In this document: positions 14,903-23,327 of the stretch, in pieces
Numbering within the stretch: position 1 is the stretch's first letter
Layout: each line of letters opens with the position of its first letter
DNA from: Muricauda sp. SCSIO 64092
GTDB taxonomy: Bacteria; Bacteroidota; Bacteroidia; Flavobacteriales; Flavobacteriaceae
Assembly (NCBI RefSeq): GCF_023016285.1
Contig: NZ_CP095413.1
Span: forward strand, 2,170,001-2,234,000
Length of the DNA stretch: 64,000 nucleotides
Reading direction: 5' to 3'
The notes under the pieces: model-generated
The model's database searches: none
What the model was told of the DNA's origin: nothing
The model's input: only the letters and a program-made list of their open reading frames with translations
Made by a program: the position numbers and the translations under genes

Positions 14903-16021
14903 ATGAAACAATTTGCCTGTATTTTTTTGTTTTTAATGATTTCACTTCCTCTGTTTTCACAGGAAAGCCTCCGCGATCATGGAGTGGACATCGGCGTTTT
15001 ACGAACCGGGGAAGGTAACGCCATAACCGATGTTCCCGGGGTCCAGGTAGGGCATTTTACCTTGGTGGAAGGGGACTCCATTAGAACTGGGGTCACGGCC
15101 ATATTGCCACATGATGGAAATCTGTTTCAGGAAAAGGTTCCCGCTGCCATCCATATTGGCAATGGGTTTGGGAAACTGGCTGGCTATACCCAGGTCCGGG
15201 AATTGGGAAATTTGGAAACCCCTATCGTCCTGACCAATACCTTAAGTGTGCCAACCGCAGTCAATGCACTTATCAGCCATACCTTAGGGCAAAAGGGCAA
15301 TGAAAGTGTCCGTTCGGTAAATGCAGTGGTTGGTGAAACCAATGATGGATACCTCAATGATATCCGTGGGCGCCACATAACGGAGGAACACGTGCTTAAA
15401 GCCATAGGGGCAGCCAAAAATGGTCCTGTGATGGAAGGCAATGTAGGTGCAGGAACGGGAACTATATGTTTTGGATACAAAGGGGGTATAGGGACCTCCT
15501 CGCGTGTGCTGCCACAAAAATCGGGAGGCTACACTGTTGGGGTTTTGGTCCAGAGCAATTTTGGAGGTGTCCTGGAGATTGCAGGGGTTGATGTGGGCAA
15601 GCAATTGAATCGATATTCCGATAGCTTTACCTACAGCCCGGACGGTTCCTGTATGATGGTGGTCCTGACCGATGCCCCATTGGATGCCCGTAATTTGGAA
15701 CGGCTCGCCAAACGGGCCATGCTGGGGCTTGCCAAAACCGGTGGAATTGCCAGTAACGGCAGTGGGGACTATGTGATTGCCGTTTCCACGGCCAAGGAAT
15801 GTCGTATCCCCTATCGGAATGAAGAACCTATCCAGACCGTCCCCAGTTTACGGAATGAAGCCATGACCCCTTTATTTTTGGCCGTTATTGAAGCTACGGA
15901 GGAAGCCATTCTCAATTCCCTTTTCGCAGCGAATTCCATGAGGGGCCATAAAGGACGAAGGATTTCGGCCCTCCCTAAGGAAAAGGTATTGGAAATGCTT
16001 AGGAAAGCAGGGAAACGCTAA
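14903..16021 (+). CDS. P1 family (DmpA-like, S58) aminopeptidase, secreted
   Basis: The 372-residue protein has a signal peptide (hydrophobic core, cleavage after LFSQ). The P1/S58 family is identified by GNAITDVPGVQVGH, AAIHIGNGFGKLAG and GNVGAGTGTICFGYKGG. The autoprocessing and catalytic site is GGIASNGSGDYVIA, where cleavage before the serine exposes an N-terminal nucleophile. Characterised members release N-terminal residues from D- or beta-amino acid peptides. It probably forms an operon with the upstream DUF819 carrier and converges with the DUF2891 gene only 2 bp away. Confidence 0.87.
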   Translation: MKQFACIFLFLMISLPLFSQESLRDHGVDIGVLRTGEGNAITDVPGVQVGHFTLVEGDSIRTGVTAILPHDGNLFQEKVPAAIHIGNGFGKLAGYTQVRELGNLETPIVLTNTLSVPTAVNALISHTLGQKGNESVRSVNAVVGETNDGYLNDIRGRHITEEHVLKAIGAAKNGPVMEGNVGAGTGTICFGYKGGIGTSSRVLPQKSGGYTVGVLVQSNFGGVLEIAGVDVGKQLNRYSDSFTYSPDGSCMMVVLTDAPLDARNLERLAKRAMLGLAKTGGIASNGSGDYVIAVSTAKECRIPYRNEEPIQTVPSLRNEAMTPLFLAVIEATEEAILNSLFAANSMRGHKGRRISALPKEKVLEMLRKAGKR

Positions 16022-16023
16022 CG

Positions 16024-17145
16024 CTACTGCTCCCCTAAGGCATAAATGGCAAAAGACCCCAGCCAATGTCCCCCCTCATAGCTATCACCCATTAAATTGG
16101 GAAAGGAATATCCCACATGCTCATGGGCCAAGGGCAATACATGTCCGTATTCCGCGGGATATTGTTTGGCGAGGCCAAAAAGCACCCAAGCACGACTAAA
16201 ATTCAAGCCGTCCAAGTGTACCAATTGCCCATCTTCCCGGTCGCCAACCAGGGCAACATCAATTTTAAAATCGGCTTCCTTAAGTTGAGGAAGGAATTGG
16301 TCCATCCAAACCAGAAATTCCTCCTTTGACATAATTCTTCGCATTAAATCAATTTCCTCAAAACAGGGTGAAAGAAAATCGGCTCCACTGGGTTCCCAAG
16401 TCAAGGGGCATCCGGTATCATTTTTATAGAAATAGGTCGCCCTGGTCTTAATGGCATTCAACAAAGCGTCATTATTCAAGGTTTGGGCATAATCCCAGGC
16501 AAAGGATAATCCAAAGGCCGTATTGGTATGGGTACCCACCCGAACAGGATATTGCAATTTGGGTAGATAATCAACCAATTTTTTAGTTATCAATTCTGAT
16601 AGGGGTTTTAGGTTTTCCTCCAACTCCTTTGCCAACGAATCGTCCCAAGTATGGATCTCCTCGGCCAGTTTCAGCAGCCAACCCCAGCCATAGGTGCGTT
16701 CATAATTTTCGTTGTGCTTACCATCAAAATAAGCGACTTCTTGCGCAATGTTTTCTTTGGAAAGGTTAGCCCTTAAAATTCCTTTAATGCGATTGGATTC
16801 ATCCAATTGCGGATACATTTTCAGTAACTTCACCATGGACCAATGTCCATGAACCGCGGAATGCCAGTCAAAACAACCGTAAAAAGCAGGGTGCAATTCT
16901 TTGGGTTCGCCCAGATCATCGCCACTTCCCAAAACATGGCCCAACTTGTTGGGATATTCTTTTTCAACACATTCCAAAGGCAAAGTCGCCAATACATTTG
17001 CCTGTTCCAAGGTCAGCTCTATTTTTCCTATTGTGATTTCCTGTTTGGCTATGGGTTCCGTTTCCAATTTTCCTTTTTCAGGGCCATTGCAAGAAATCAA
17101 CAATGCTATTGCAATGCCCAAAACGAATGATATATTACTTTTCAT
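16024..17145 (-). CDS. DUF2891 family lipoprotein
   Basis: Translation from ATG 17143-17145 gives 373 residues with a lipoprotein signal (SFVLGIAIALLISC). An earlier in-frame start would add a second hydrophobic stretch and is less likely. The rest is an all-helical fold of the DUF2891 family, with HPAFYGCFDWHSAVHGHW, YFDGKHNENYERTYGWGWLLKLA, EPSGADFLSPCFEE and a C-terminal HEHVGYSF, as in six-hairpin glycosidase-like proteins. The function is unknown, and carbohydrate-related activity is a guess from the fold. A -7-like box (TAATTTTC) sits 5 nt before the ATG. Confidence 0.85.
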   Translation of the reverse strand: MKSNISFVLGIAIALLISCNGPEKGKLETEPIAKQEITIGKIELTLEQANVLATLPLECVEKEYPNKLGHVLGSGDDLGEPKELHPAFYGCFDWHSAVHGHWSMVKLLKMYPQLDESNRIKGILRANLSKENIAQEVAYFDGKHNENYERTYGWGWLLKLAEEIHTWDDSLAKELEENLKPLSELITKKLVDYLPKLQYPVRVGTHTNTAFGLSFAWDYAQTLNNDALLNAIKTRATYFYKNDTGCPLTWEPSGADFLSPCFEEIDLMRRIMSKEEFLVWMDQFLPQLKEADFKIDVALVGDREDGQLVHLDGLNFSRAWVLFGLAKQYPAEYGHVLPLAHEHVGYSFPNLMGDSYEGGHWLGSFAIYALGEQ

Positions 17146-17260
17146 GATGAGAAAATTAGTGAATAGGAACAATGTAACAAAACCCAAGAATTTCACACTA
17201 ACCTAAAGCAGGCTCTACGCTTTTTTAGTAGCTTTAAAAATCAATATAAACACTACTCAT

Positions 17261-18400
17261 ATGGATATTTTTGGAAAAATCAAGGAAAAACTCAGCAATG
17301 AGTTTATCGATATTGTCGAATGGCTGGACTATACGGATGATACCATTGCGCACCGTTTTGAACGCTATCAGAACGAAATAAAGAACGGGGCCAAACTCAT
17401 TGTTCGGGAAGGGCAGACCGCCGTTTTTGTCAACGAAGGGCAATTGGCCGATGTATTCACCCCCGGCACCTATGACCTCACCACACAAAACCTTCCCATT
17501 CTAACCACTCTAAAGGGTTGGAAATACGGTTTCAATTCGCCTTTTAAAGCAGAGGTCTATTTTGTAAATACCCATTTGTTCACCGATGAGAAATGGGGGA
17601 CCAAAAATCCCGTAACCCTGAGTGATGAACGATTTGGTTTGGTGGAAATTCGGGCTTTTGGCACCTACGCCTTTAAGATTTCGGATGCGGGCAAGTTCAT
17701 TATTGACATTGTTGGAACGGATAGCAACTTTACCAATTTTGAAATCAACGAACACTTAAAAAGTTTGATCGCCACCCGTTTTACCGATACAGTCGGGGAA
17801 GCCAATCTTCCCATTGAACTGTATGCGGCCAATACTACGGAGCTTTCGGATACCTGTCGTGAGGTAATGGCCCCGGAATTTGAATCGGTAGGGATTTCCC
17901 TGGAGAAATTCTATATCGAAAACGTTTCCATGCCCGAGGACTTGAAAAAGGAGATTTTTGAGTACAGTCGTTTGGACAAACTGGACATGCAAAAGCTGGC
18001 GCAGTTCAAAGCGGCAAAAGCCATGGAGGCCGCCGCCAAAAACGAAGGCGGTACCGCAGGGGCCGGTATGGGTATGGGTATGGGCTTTGTGCTCGCCCAA
18101 CAAATGGGTTCCATGATGGGTGGAGGCCAAATGGGTGGTCAGCAGGCTTTTCCCCAGGCCGGGGGTACACCCGTTCCCCCACCAATGCCTGTGCAAGTGC
18201 AGTATTTCTATGCGGTGAACGGAGCCCAACAAGGGCCCGTAAGCTTGGACCAGTTAAAGGCCTTGTTTGCCAACCGTACCATTAATCGGGAAAGTTTGGT
18301 CTGGAAACAGGGAATGGCCAATTGGGCCCCCTTACAGGATGTTGAGGAACTAAAATCATTTTTGGGGGGCAATACGCCACCGCCTTTGCCAGGAACATAA
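17261..18400 (+). CDS. SPFH domain protein with C-terminal GYF_2 domain
   Basis: The 379-residue protein has an SPFH/band-7-like core (residues 20-215: KNGAKLIVREGQTAVFVNEG, DVFTPGTYDLTT, AFGTYAFKI). A helical segment and a Gly/Met-rich linker (GAGMGMGMGF, about 268-277) follow. Last is a GYF_2 domain (YFYAVNGAQQGPVSLDQL to WAPLQDVEELKSFL, about 322-370), a proline-rich peptide binder. This is the YdjI-like 'virion core protein' subgroup. Such proteins are usually found with a zinc-ribbon partner, which follows here after 379 bp. They may form a membrane-associated scaffold, though the exact role is not known. Confidence 0.85.
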   Translation: MDIFGKIKEKLSNEFIDIVEWLDYTDDTIAHRFERYQNEIKNGAKLIVREGQTAVFVNEGQLADVFTPGTYDLTTQNLPILTTLKGWKYGFNSPFKAEVYFVNTHLFTDEKWGTKNPVTLSDERFGLVEIRAFGTYAFKISDAGKFIIDIVGTDSNFTNFEINEHLKSLIATRFTDTVGEANLPIELYAANTTELSDTCREVMAPEFESVGISLEKFYIENVSMPEDLKKEIFEYSRLDKLDMQKLAQFKAAKAMEAAAKNEGGTAGAGMGMGMGFVLAQQMGSMMGGGQMGGQQAFPQAGGTPVPPPMPVQVQYFYAVNGAQQGPVSLDQLKALFANRTINRESLVWKQGMANWAPLQDVEELKSFLGGNTPPPLPGT

Positions 18401-18779
18401 TTCAAATGCCCTTGGCCTATTTTTAATACGTAGTAAATCCTAAGTTTTCAAAAGGCGGAGATGGGAAATCTTCCAAAGAGTATTCCGACTTGTCGGAAAC
18501 GGTCTGGGCGATGTGGCTTTGAAAACTTCCTGGATTTCAAGCGCTAAAAAATCAGCCTAGACTTTTTTGTTTCTTTTTTGGTCGATGCAAAAAAGAAAAA
18601 TATAAAAGCATTTACTGTTCATTTCTTTGCCTGTCCAAAGAAAGAACACTTTTTGGAGAGGTATTTCAAAGCTTTGCTTTAAATCAAAAACCAAATCTTA
18701 AATTTCCTCCAAGGCTTCGGAAATTCTAAACGGATTTGTTTTCCATACTGCCCAAAAAGTCTAAGATTACTAAACATTC
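18401..18779. repeat. Structured intergenic region with four hairpins
   Basis: No reading frame is credible. Four inverted repeats are present: TTCCGAC-TT-GTCGGAA (18483-18498), TTTCTTTTTTG/CAAAAAAGAAA (18570-18598), TTTCTTTG/CAAAGAAA (18622-18643) and AATTTCC/GGAAATT near 18700-18730. Similar 'TTTTTTGTTTCTTTTTTG' elements are common intergenic repeats in Bacteroidota, so this is probably repeat-derived. It separates two genes expected to act together. Confidence 0.6.
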
Positions 18780-19868
18780 GTGGAACAAAAGACCCAACAA
18801 ACCGAACTCAAAAAGCCCTGTATCAACTGTGGGGCAGAGCTAAAGTACCAGCCCGGCACCAAGAACGTGAGCTGTGAATACTGTGGGCATCAGGAAACCA
18901 TTTCCATTGATGAAAATGGTTTTAAGGAATTGGAACTTTATCCCTATCTCCAGGAAATGGGGAGCCAAAAGCACAGTGAGGAAGTATCCATGCTACACTG
19001 TAAAAACTGTGGTGCAACGCAACATATTGAGGAAAACTACAAATCGCTCCACTGTGTCTACTGTAGTATGCCCTTGGTGCTGGAAGATCAGTTTAAGGAG
19101 GAATGGATATTGCCCGGTGCGGTACTTCCCTTTCAGATCGATCGGAAAAAGTCGTACCAAATCTTCCAACAATGGGTGAAACGTCTTTGGTTTGCGCCCA
19201 ACAAACTAAAAAAAGCGGCATTGGACCCCCAATTTACCAAGGGCCTTTATTTGCCCTATTGGACTTTTGATGCGCAATTGCAGGCTTCCTATTCCGGGCA
19301 ACGTGGGGAGTATTATTATGAGACCAGACGGGTGCGGAATTCCCAGGGAAAAGTGGTCCAACAACGGGTACGAAAAACACGCTGGTATCCGGCATCGGGT
19401 CGGGTTTCAGGTTTTGTGGACGATACCCTGGTGGAAGCTTCCAAACAACGCAAAGGGCGGGTGCCTTCAAAAATAGCCCATTGGAACTTAAAACTTTTAC
19501 AACCGTTCAATAGTAGTTTTTTACGGGGATTTGTCACTGAAAAATATACCATTCCCCTGAAACAAGGACATCTGGCGGCCAAAAACGAAGCGGAGGACAT
19601 TGCCAGACGATGGTGCAGACAGGATATCGGTGGGGACACCCAACGCATTACCAGCATGAAGGTGAAACTATCCGAAGAAACCTTCAAACACATCTTATTA
19701 CCGGTTTACATCAGTGCCTATCGCTTTAACGGAAAGGAATACAATTTCTTTGTGAATGGCGAAAATGGCCGTATTTCCGGTACGCGCCCTTATAGTGCCT
19801 GGAAGATATTCTTCGCTGTGCTGGGGGTGCTGTTGGTGATTGCGCTTATTGCTTTTTTGGGCAGGTAG
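18780..19868 (+). CDS. TFIIB-type zinc-ribbon protein with C-terminal membrane segment
   Basis: The 362-residue protein starts at a GTG and has two zinc ribbons in its first 100 residues: CINCGAELKY/CEYCGHQE and CKNCGATQ/CVYCSMPL. A long soluble domain follows, with paired basic and aromatic strands (RRVRNSQGKVVQQRVRKTRWYP). A single transmembrane helix lies at the very end (IFFAVLGVLLVIALIAFLG). This family is a frequent neighbour of SPFH/GYF proteins like the one upstream. The tail anchor suggests that both act at the membrane. No enzymatic motif is seen. Confidence 0.83.
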   Translation: MEQKTQQTELKKPCINCGAELKYQPGTKNVSCEYCGHQETISIDENGFKELELYPYLQEMGSQKHSEEVSMLHCKNCGATQHIEENYKSLHCVYCSMPLVLEDQFKEEWILPGAVLPFQIDRKKSYQIFQQWVKRLWFAPNKLKKAALDPQFTKGLYLPYWTFDAQLQASYSGQRGEYYYETRRVRNSQGKVVQQRVRKTRWYPASGRVSGFVDDTLVEASKQRKGRVPSKIAHWNLKLLQPFNSSFLRGFVTEKYTIPLKQGHLAAKNEAEDIARRWCRQDIGGDTQRITSMKVKLSEETFKHILLPVYISAYRFNGKEYNFFVNGENGRISGTRPYSAWKIFFAVLGVLLVIALIAFLGR

Positions 19869-19920
19869 TCCCATGTGTTTCCCTTTTCCTTATTTTTAAG
19901 GCACACCTATCCTTTTGATA

Positions 19921-20361
19921 ATGAAAAACACACTATACCTATTGTTCTTTTTTTCGATGATGGTTTTTGGTCAAGAACGCTCGTTGGAACAAGACAAAGC
20001 TGCTATTACCCAGATGTTGAATGCCCAAAAGGAGGCCTGGAACAATTACGATATTGAGGCCTTTATGGAAGGGTATTGGAAGTCCGATGAATTGACGTTT
20101 TATGGTAGTGGTGGGGTCATCAAAGGATGGCAAGCAACCTTGGAGCGCTATAAAAAGAGCTATCCCAGCAAGGATCATTTTGGAACCCTCGATTTTGTCT
20201 TTAATGCCATTTCACCAATTGCAGAGGGGATTTATTATGTCATGGGCGAATACCATCTTACTCGGAGTGTGGGCAATACGAACGGTATTTTTATGCTGGT
20301 CGTCAAAAAAATGGATGGCGATTGGAAGGTTATTGCGGATACTTCGGCGAAAGTCAAGTAA
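19921..20361 (+). CDS. Secreted NTF2-like (DUF4440/SnoaL-type) protein
   Basis: From ATG 19921 the product has 146 residues with a short signal peptide (LYLLFFFSMMVFGQ). The mature chain is an NTF2-like cone fold: QMLNAQKEAWNNYDIEAFMEGYW, LTFYGSGGVIKGWQATLERYKKSYP and the C-terminal strand DGDWKVIADTSAKVK. Members include SnoaL-like cyclases and CaMKII-association-like proteins, but most secreted flavobacterial versions are uncharacterised. A TTG two codons earlier is less plausible as the start. Confidence 0.83.
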   Translation: MKNTLYLLFFFSMMVFGQERSLEQDKAAITQMLNAQKEAWNNYDIEAFMEGYWKSDELTFYGSGGVIKGWQATLERYKKSYPSKDHFGTLDFVFNAISPIAEGIYYVMGEYHLTRSVGNTNGIFMLVVKKMDGDWKVIADTSAKVK

Positions 20362-20475
20362 TGTTGCATAACATTATTTTGAGTCTATCTTAAAGTGTTC
20401 GGAGTAGGATAATATTTCAGAAATTAGTTGTGGTGAGATGCTTCGCCTTGCTCAGCATGACAAACGAAAACTATG

Positions 20476-20775
20476 TCATTCTGAGTGAAACGAAGAATCT
20501 TCAAAAGGGAACATGTACTCTAAAAATTCCATTTCTGGATTCTGGGCTTTTATCAAATCCAATTTTTTTATTCTTAACCATCCCTTAATCTGTTTTTCCC
20601 TTGCTATGGCCTCTTGCACCCAAGTGAATTTCTCGTAGTATAGTAAATGTCGACATTTATACTTTGCCACAAATGTCCTTCTTCTGTTCAGAATATCATC
20701 ATGGTGCTGAAGGAGACGTTTTGAAAGATTGTTCGTCATTCCGGTATAAAGAACCGTTTTCTTTCGGTTGGTCAA
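20476..20775 (-). CDS. Small GIY-YIG endonuclease-like protein, possibly start-less
   Basis: The frame encodes a UPF0213/UvrC-N-like GIY-YIG domain (VLYTGMTNNLSKRLLQHH, YKCRHLLYYEKF, AIAREKQIKGWLRIKKLDLI). The conserved first strand, FYVYILTNRKK, is also in frame upstream (to about 20800). An in-frame TAA stops the frame 9 codons before that strand, and no ATG lies between. Translation would need TTG at 20773-20775 (losing the GIY strand) or a rare start codon such as ATT. The last codons and stop (EDSSFHSE) lie inside a dispersed repeat. This is either a degraded copy or a gene using an unusual start. Confidence 0.65.
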   Translation of the reverse strand: MTNRKKTVLYTGMTNNLSKRLLQHHDDILNRRRTFVAKYKCRHLLYYEKFTWVQEAIAREKQIKGWLRIKKLDLIKAQNPEMEFLEYMFPFEDSSFHSE

Positions 20776-20787
20776 AATATAGACATA

Positions 20788-20948
20788 GAACTTGTCTTGA
20801 GTTCGTGAGGTTTAGGGAAAAAACAAGATTTTGTTCCCAGATGAAGGCTTTTTTGCGTTGCATAGCCATAGCTACGGAACAAGAAAAAGACAAAATATGG
20901 GTGCAAAAGATGTTTTTGCAGCAAATTTTACAAACTCAAGACGAGTTC
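20788..20948. repeat. Inverted repeat upstream of the GIY-YIG gene
   Basis: GAACTTGTCTTGAGTTCGT at 20788-20806 faces ACAAACTCAAGACGAGTTC at 20930-20948. These are 19-bp arms with two mismatches and 123 bp between them. Weaker inverted similarity continues inward, so the region may be two head-to-head copies of an 80-bp sequence. The left arm includes the codons just before the GIY strand of the neighbouring gene. The stretch 20776-21080 contains nothing else I can support as a gene. Confidence 0.6.
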
Positions 20949-21080
20949 ATAATACGTATGCCATCCTTCTTGGTGCATTTCAGAAAAATACAAAAGACTC
21001 TTCGTTTCACTCCGCATGACAAAAAGCGGCGTTTGTCATACTGGGGAACAACGTGACGAAGGATCTGTTTGGATGTTGAA

Positions 21081-22175
21081 TCATTCAAACACCAAACAAA
21101 CCGGTGCACCCAATTCAAACTGACTGGTATATTCTAAAGTACCTTGTTCGCTGTTTCGCTTAAAAACGGTGATATTGTTGCTTCTTTGATTGGCCACCAA
21201 AACATAATTCCCATCTGGGGATAAGGTAAAATTGCGTGGCCAATCCCCCTGAACGGACTCCCGACCTACCAAGGCCAATTTGCCCGAATTTGGATCTACC
21301 GAAAAAATGACCAAGGTATTTTCCCCACGATTGGAGCCGTACAAAAACCTTCCATCGGGAGACAAATGGATATCCGCACAGGCCATAGGACCTTCATAAC
21401 CTTCTTCCAAGGTATTCACGGTATGAATTGCCGTATAGGCGTTATTATCCACCTTTTTAAAGGTGGTGATCGTAGCGTTCAGTTCATTGATCACATACAA
21501 AAAAGACCTATCGGCACTAAAGGTAAAATGTCTTGGCCCCGCCCCATCTGGAAATTCAAGCGAAGCTTGCCGTGCGGGTATCCATCCATGAGGTTGCTTA
21601 CCGTATCGTTTTACTGCATCCAAGCCCAAATCGGCTACAAACAGTCCGTCCTCATTAAAATGGGCCTTGTGCACATGAGCGGTTTTTGTAGTGTCCGGAG
21701 CCTTATGGTCAATCAATTGACGATCGCCCAAGCTCCCGTTATCATTTAAATCAAAAATGGCCAGATTCCCTCCCGTATAATTGGAAACGGCCAACTGTCC
21801 ATCTTTGGAAAGCGCTACATGGCAGGGATGCGCCCCTCCGGAACCTTTGCTGTTCATTTCTTCCAATAAGCCATCCTTTATCGAAAACGCGGTAATCCCT
21901 CCGCCCAGACTATCAAAATCAGCGGTCTCCTGCACCGCATAAAGACGATCATTGGCTTTGGAAATGGCCAAAAAGGAAGGGTTGGGTAACTTGGCCTTTA
22001 GCTGCAAGGAATCCAACTGCCCCGTATCGGGATTGAACCGTAAGGTATAAATTCCTTCGCTTGGGCCGTCGGTATAGGTTCCAACGAACAGTGTTTCATT
22101 TGGGGAAGGCATTTCCCTGGTACAGCCCATGAGCAAAAAAACTGCAAATAAAAGGTAGGATGCTTTGTGATACAT
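21081..22175 (-). CDS. Lactonase family (6-phosphogluconolactonase-like) lipoprotein
   Basis: The 364-residue protein has a lipoprotein signal (YLLFAVFLLMGC) and a seven-bladed propeller of the Pgl/YbhE type. Typical blade segments are VGTYTDGPSEGIYTLRFNPDTGQL, GGAHPCHVALSKDGQLAVSNYTGGNLAIF, GPRHFTFSADRSFLYVINEL and GDWPRNFTLSPDGNYVLVANQ. Cytosolic YbhE hydrolyses 6-phosphogluconolactone. This exported lipoprotein more likely acts on other sugar lactones in the periplasm. A TATTTTTG -7 box (minus strand, 22192-22199) lies 16 nt before the ATG and is divergent from the AraC promoter. Confidence 0.88.
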   Translation of the reverse strand: MYHKASYLLFAVFLLMGCTREMPSPNETLFVGTYTDGPSEGIYTLRFNPDTGQLDSLQLKAKLPNPSFLAISKANDRLYAVQETADFDSLGGGITAFSIKDGLLEEMNSKGSGGAHPCHVALSKDGQLAVSNYTGGNLAIFDLNDNGSLGDRQLIDHKAPDTTKTAHVHKAHFNEDGLFVADLGLDAVKRYGKQPHGWIPARQASLEFPDGAGPRHFTFSADRSFLYVINELNATITTFKKVDNNAYTAIHTVNTLEEGYEGPMACADIHLSPDGRFLYGSNRGENTLVIFSVDPNSGKLALVGRESVQGDWPRNFTLSPDGNYVLVANQRSNNITVFKRNSEQGTLEYTSQFELGAPVCLVFE

Positions 22176-22226
22176 AATTGGTTTGTTTACCCAAAAATAA
22201 CTGATGTGTGGCTACAGTACTATTTT

Positions 22227-22234
22227 TATCTTTA
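22227..22234 (+). promoter_or_regulatory. -7-like box TATCTTTA, 4 nt before the AraC start
   Basis: This box is one base from TAnnTTTG and ends 4 nt before ATG 22239. The lactonase gene's own TATTTTTG box faces the other way at 22192-22199, so the 63-bp gap would hold two divergent promoters. Confidence 0.35.
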
Positions 22235-22238
22235 AATC

Positions 22239-23252
22239 ATGAATAGTTCGTCCATTATTCTGGTATTAAGTTGCCTTGGAATTGCCCAGGCCCTCTTTTT
22301 ATGCAGCTATCTTTTTACCTTAAAAAAGGGAAATAAAAAGGCACATGCATTTCTGGCGCTATTGATTTTGGGATTGACCATACGCATTGGGAAATCCATC
22401 CTTAATGAATATATCCATTTGGATGCATGGCAGCGCAATTTGGGGCTGGCCGGTATTTTGCTGGTCGGACCCAGTCTTTGGCTCTATGGAAGGACCGTTC
22501 TGTTCCAAGCCAAAATAGCGGTTAAAAACAGCTTCCCCCATTTTATACCGTACATTCTTTTTAGTCTTTTCTGTTTTGCCATCCCCAACCGATTCGATAC
22601 GCTCTCCCTGGGCATCTATTATGCGGTTTTTGCCCATCTTTTGGTATACCTCATTTTTGCAATTATCGTTGGTTTCCGCTCAAAAGACCATTCCCAGAAA
22701 ACGGTTTTGTCCTGGTATCGGAATTTGGTCGTCGGGGTGGCCATTATCTGGGTATTTTATATTGGCAACGTATCCGGGTTCATTCCCTTTTATATTGGTG
22801 GGGCCATCTGCTATACCTTCCTGGTGTATATTTTTTCGTTTTTGCTCCTCAAAAAACACAGTTTTCAACTGGAAAAGTATCAAGGGCAGCCCCTGAACAA
22901 AAATGTCTCAACAGCCTTAATGGAATCCCTGAGAGGACTTTTTCAGGATGAATCCATTTATCTTAACCAACAAATCACCTTATCCCAAGTGGCATTGGCC
23001 ATTGGGACCACTCCCAAAACCTTATCGCGCTTGATCAACGAAACTACCGGAAGGAATTTTTCAGAATTTGTCAACTCCTATCGCATTGAAAAAGCAAAAG
23101 CCCTATTGGCCTCCCCGGTTTCCAAAAATGAAAAGATTGCTTCCATTGCTTACGACTCCGGTTTTAACAATGTTACTTCCTTTAATCTCGCTTTTAAGGC
23201 AGAGACCCGGCTTACCCCTTCACAGTTTAGAAAAAAAGCGGCCAACAATTGA
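22239..23252 (+). CDS. AraC-family regulator with N-terminal membrane domain
   Basis: The 337-residue protein starts with about seven hydrophobic helices (residues 5-205), a 7TM-like sensor region. It ends in an AraC-type double helix-turn-helix (residues 228-335): NQQITLSQVALAIGTTPKTLSRLINE and then KIASIAYDSGFNNVTSFNLAFKAETRLTPSQFRKK. Membrane-bound AraC regulators are common in Flavobacteriia and transmit envelope or nutrient signals. It diverges from the lactonase gene and sits upstream of a sugar dehydrogenase gene, either of which could be a target (inference). Confidence 0.88.
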   Translation: MNSSSIILVLSCLGIAQALFLCSYLFTLKKGNKKAHAFLALLILGLTIRIGKSILNEYIHLDAWQRNLGLAGILLVGPSLWLYGRTVLFQAKIAVKNSFPHFIPYILFSLFCFAIPNRFDTLSLGIYYAVFAHLLVYLIFAIIVGFRSKDHSQKTVLSWYRNLVVGVAIIWVFYIGNVSGFIPFYIGGAICYTFLVYIFSFLLLKKHSFQLEKYQGQPLNKNVSTALMESLRGLFQDESIYLNQQITLSQVALAIGTTPKTLSRLINETTGRNFSEFVNSYRIEKAKALLASPVSKNEKIASIAYDSGFNNVTSFNLAFKAETRLTPSQFRKKAANN

Positions 23253-23327
23253 AACAATCGTTTTAAGAATCATGATTCTTAAAGTTTGATTGTGGTTTTT
23301 TGTACTCCTTTGCGTAAAAATCAATCG

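Noticed and set aside
17756..18232. 158-codon minus-strand frame inside the SPFH gene
   Set aside because: It is a shadow of the coding frame, His/Thr-rich because of the Met/Gly-rich linker, with no domain.
20664..21056. 130-codon plus-strand frame antisense to the GIY-YIG gene
   Set aside because: It crosses the inverted repeat and the dispersed repeats, and the antisense frame carries the GIY-YIG motifs.
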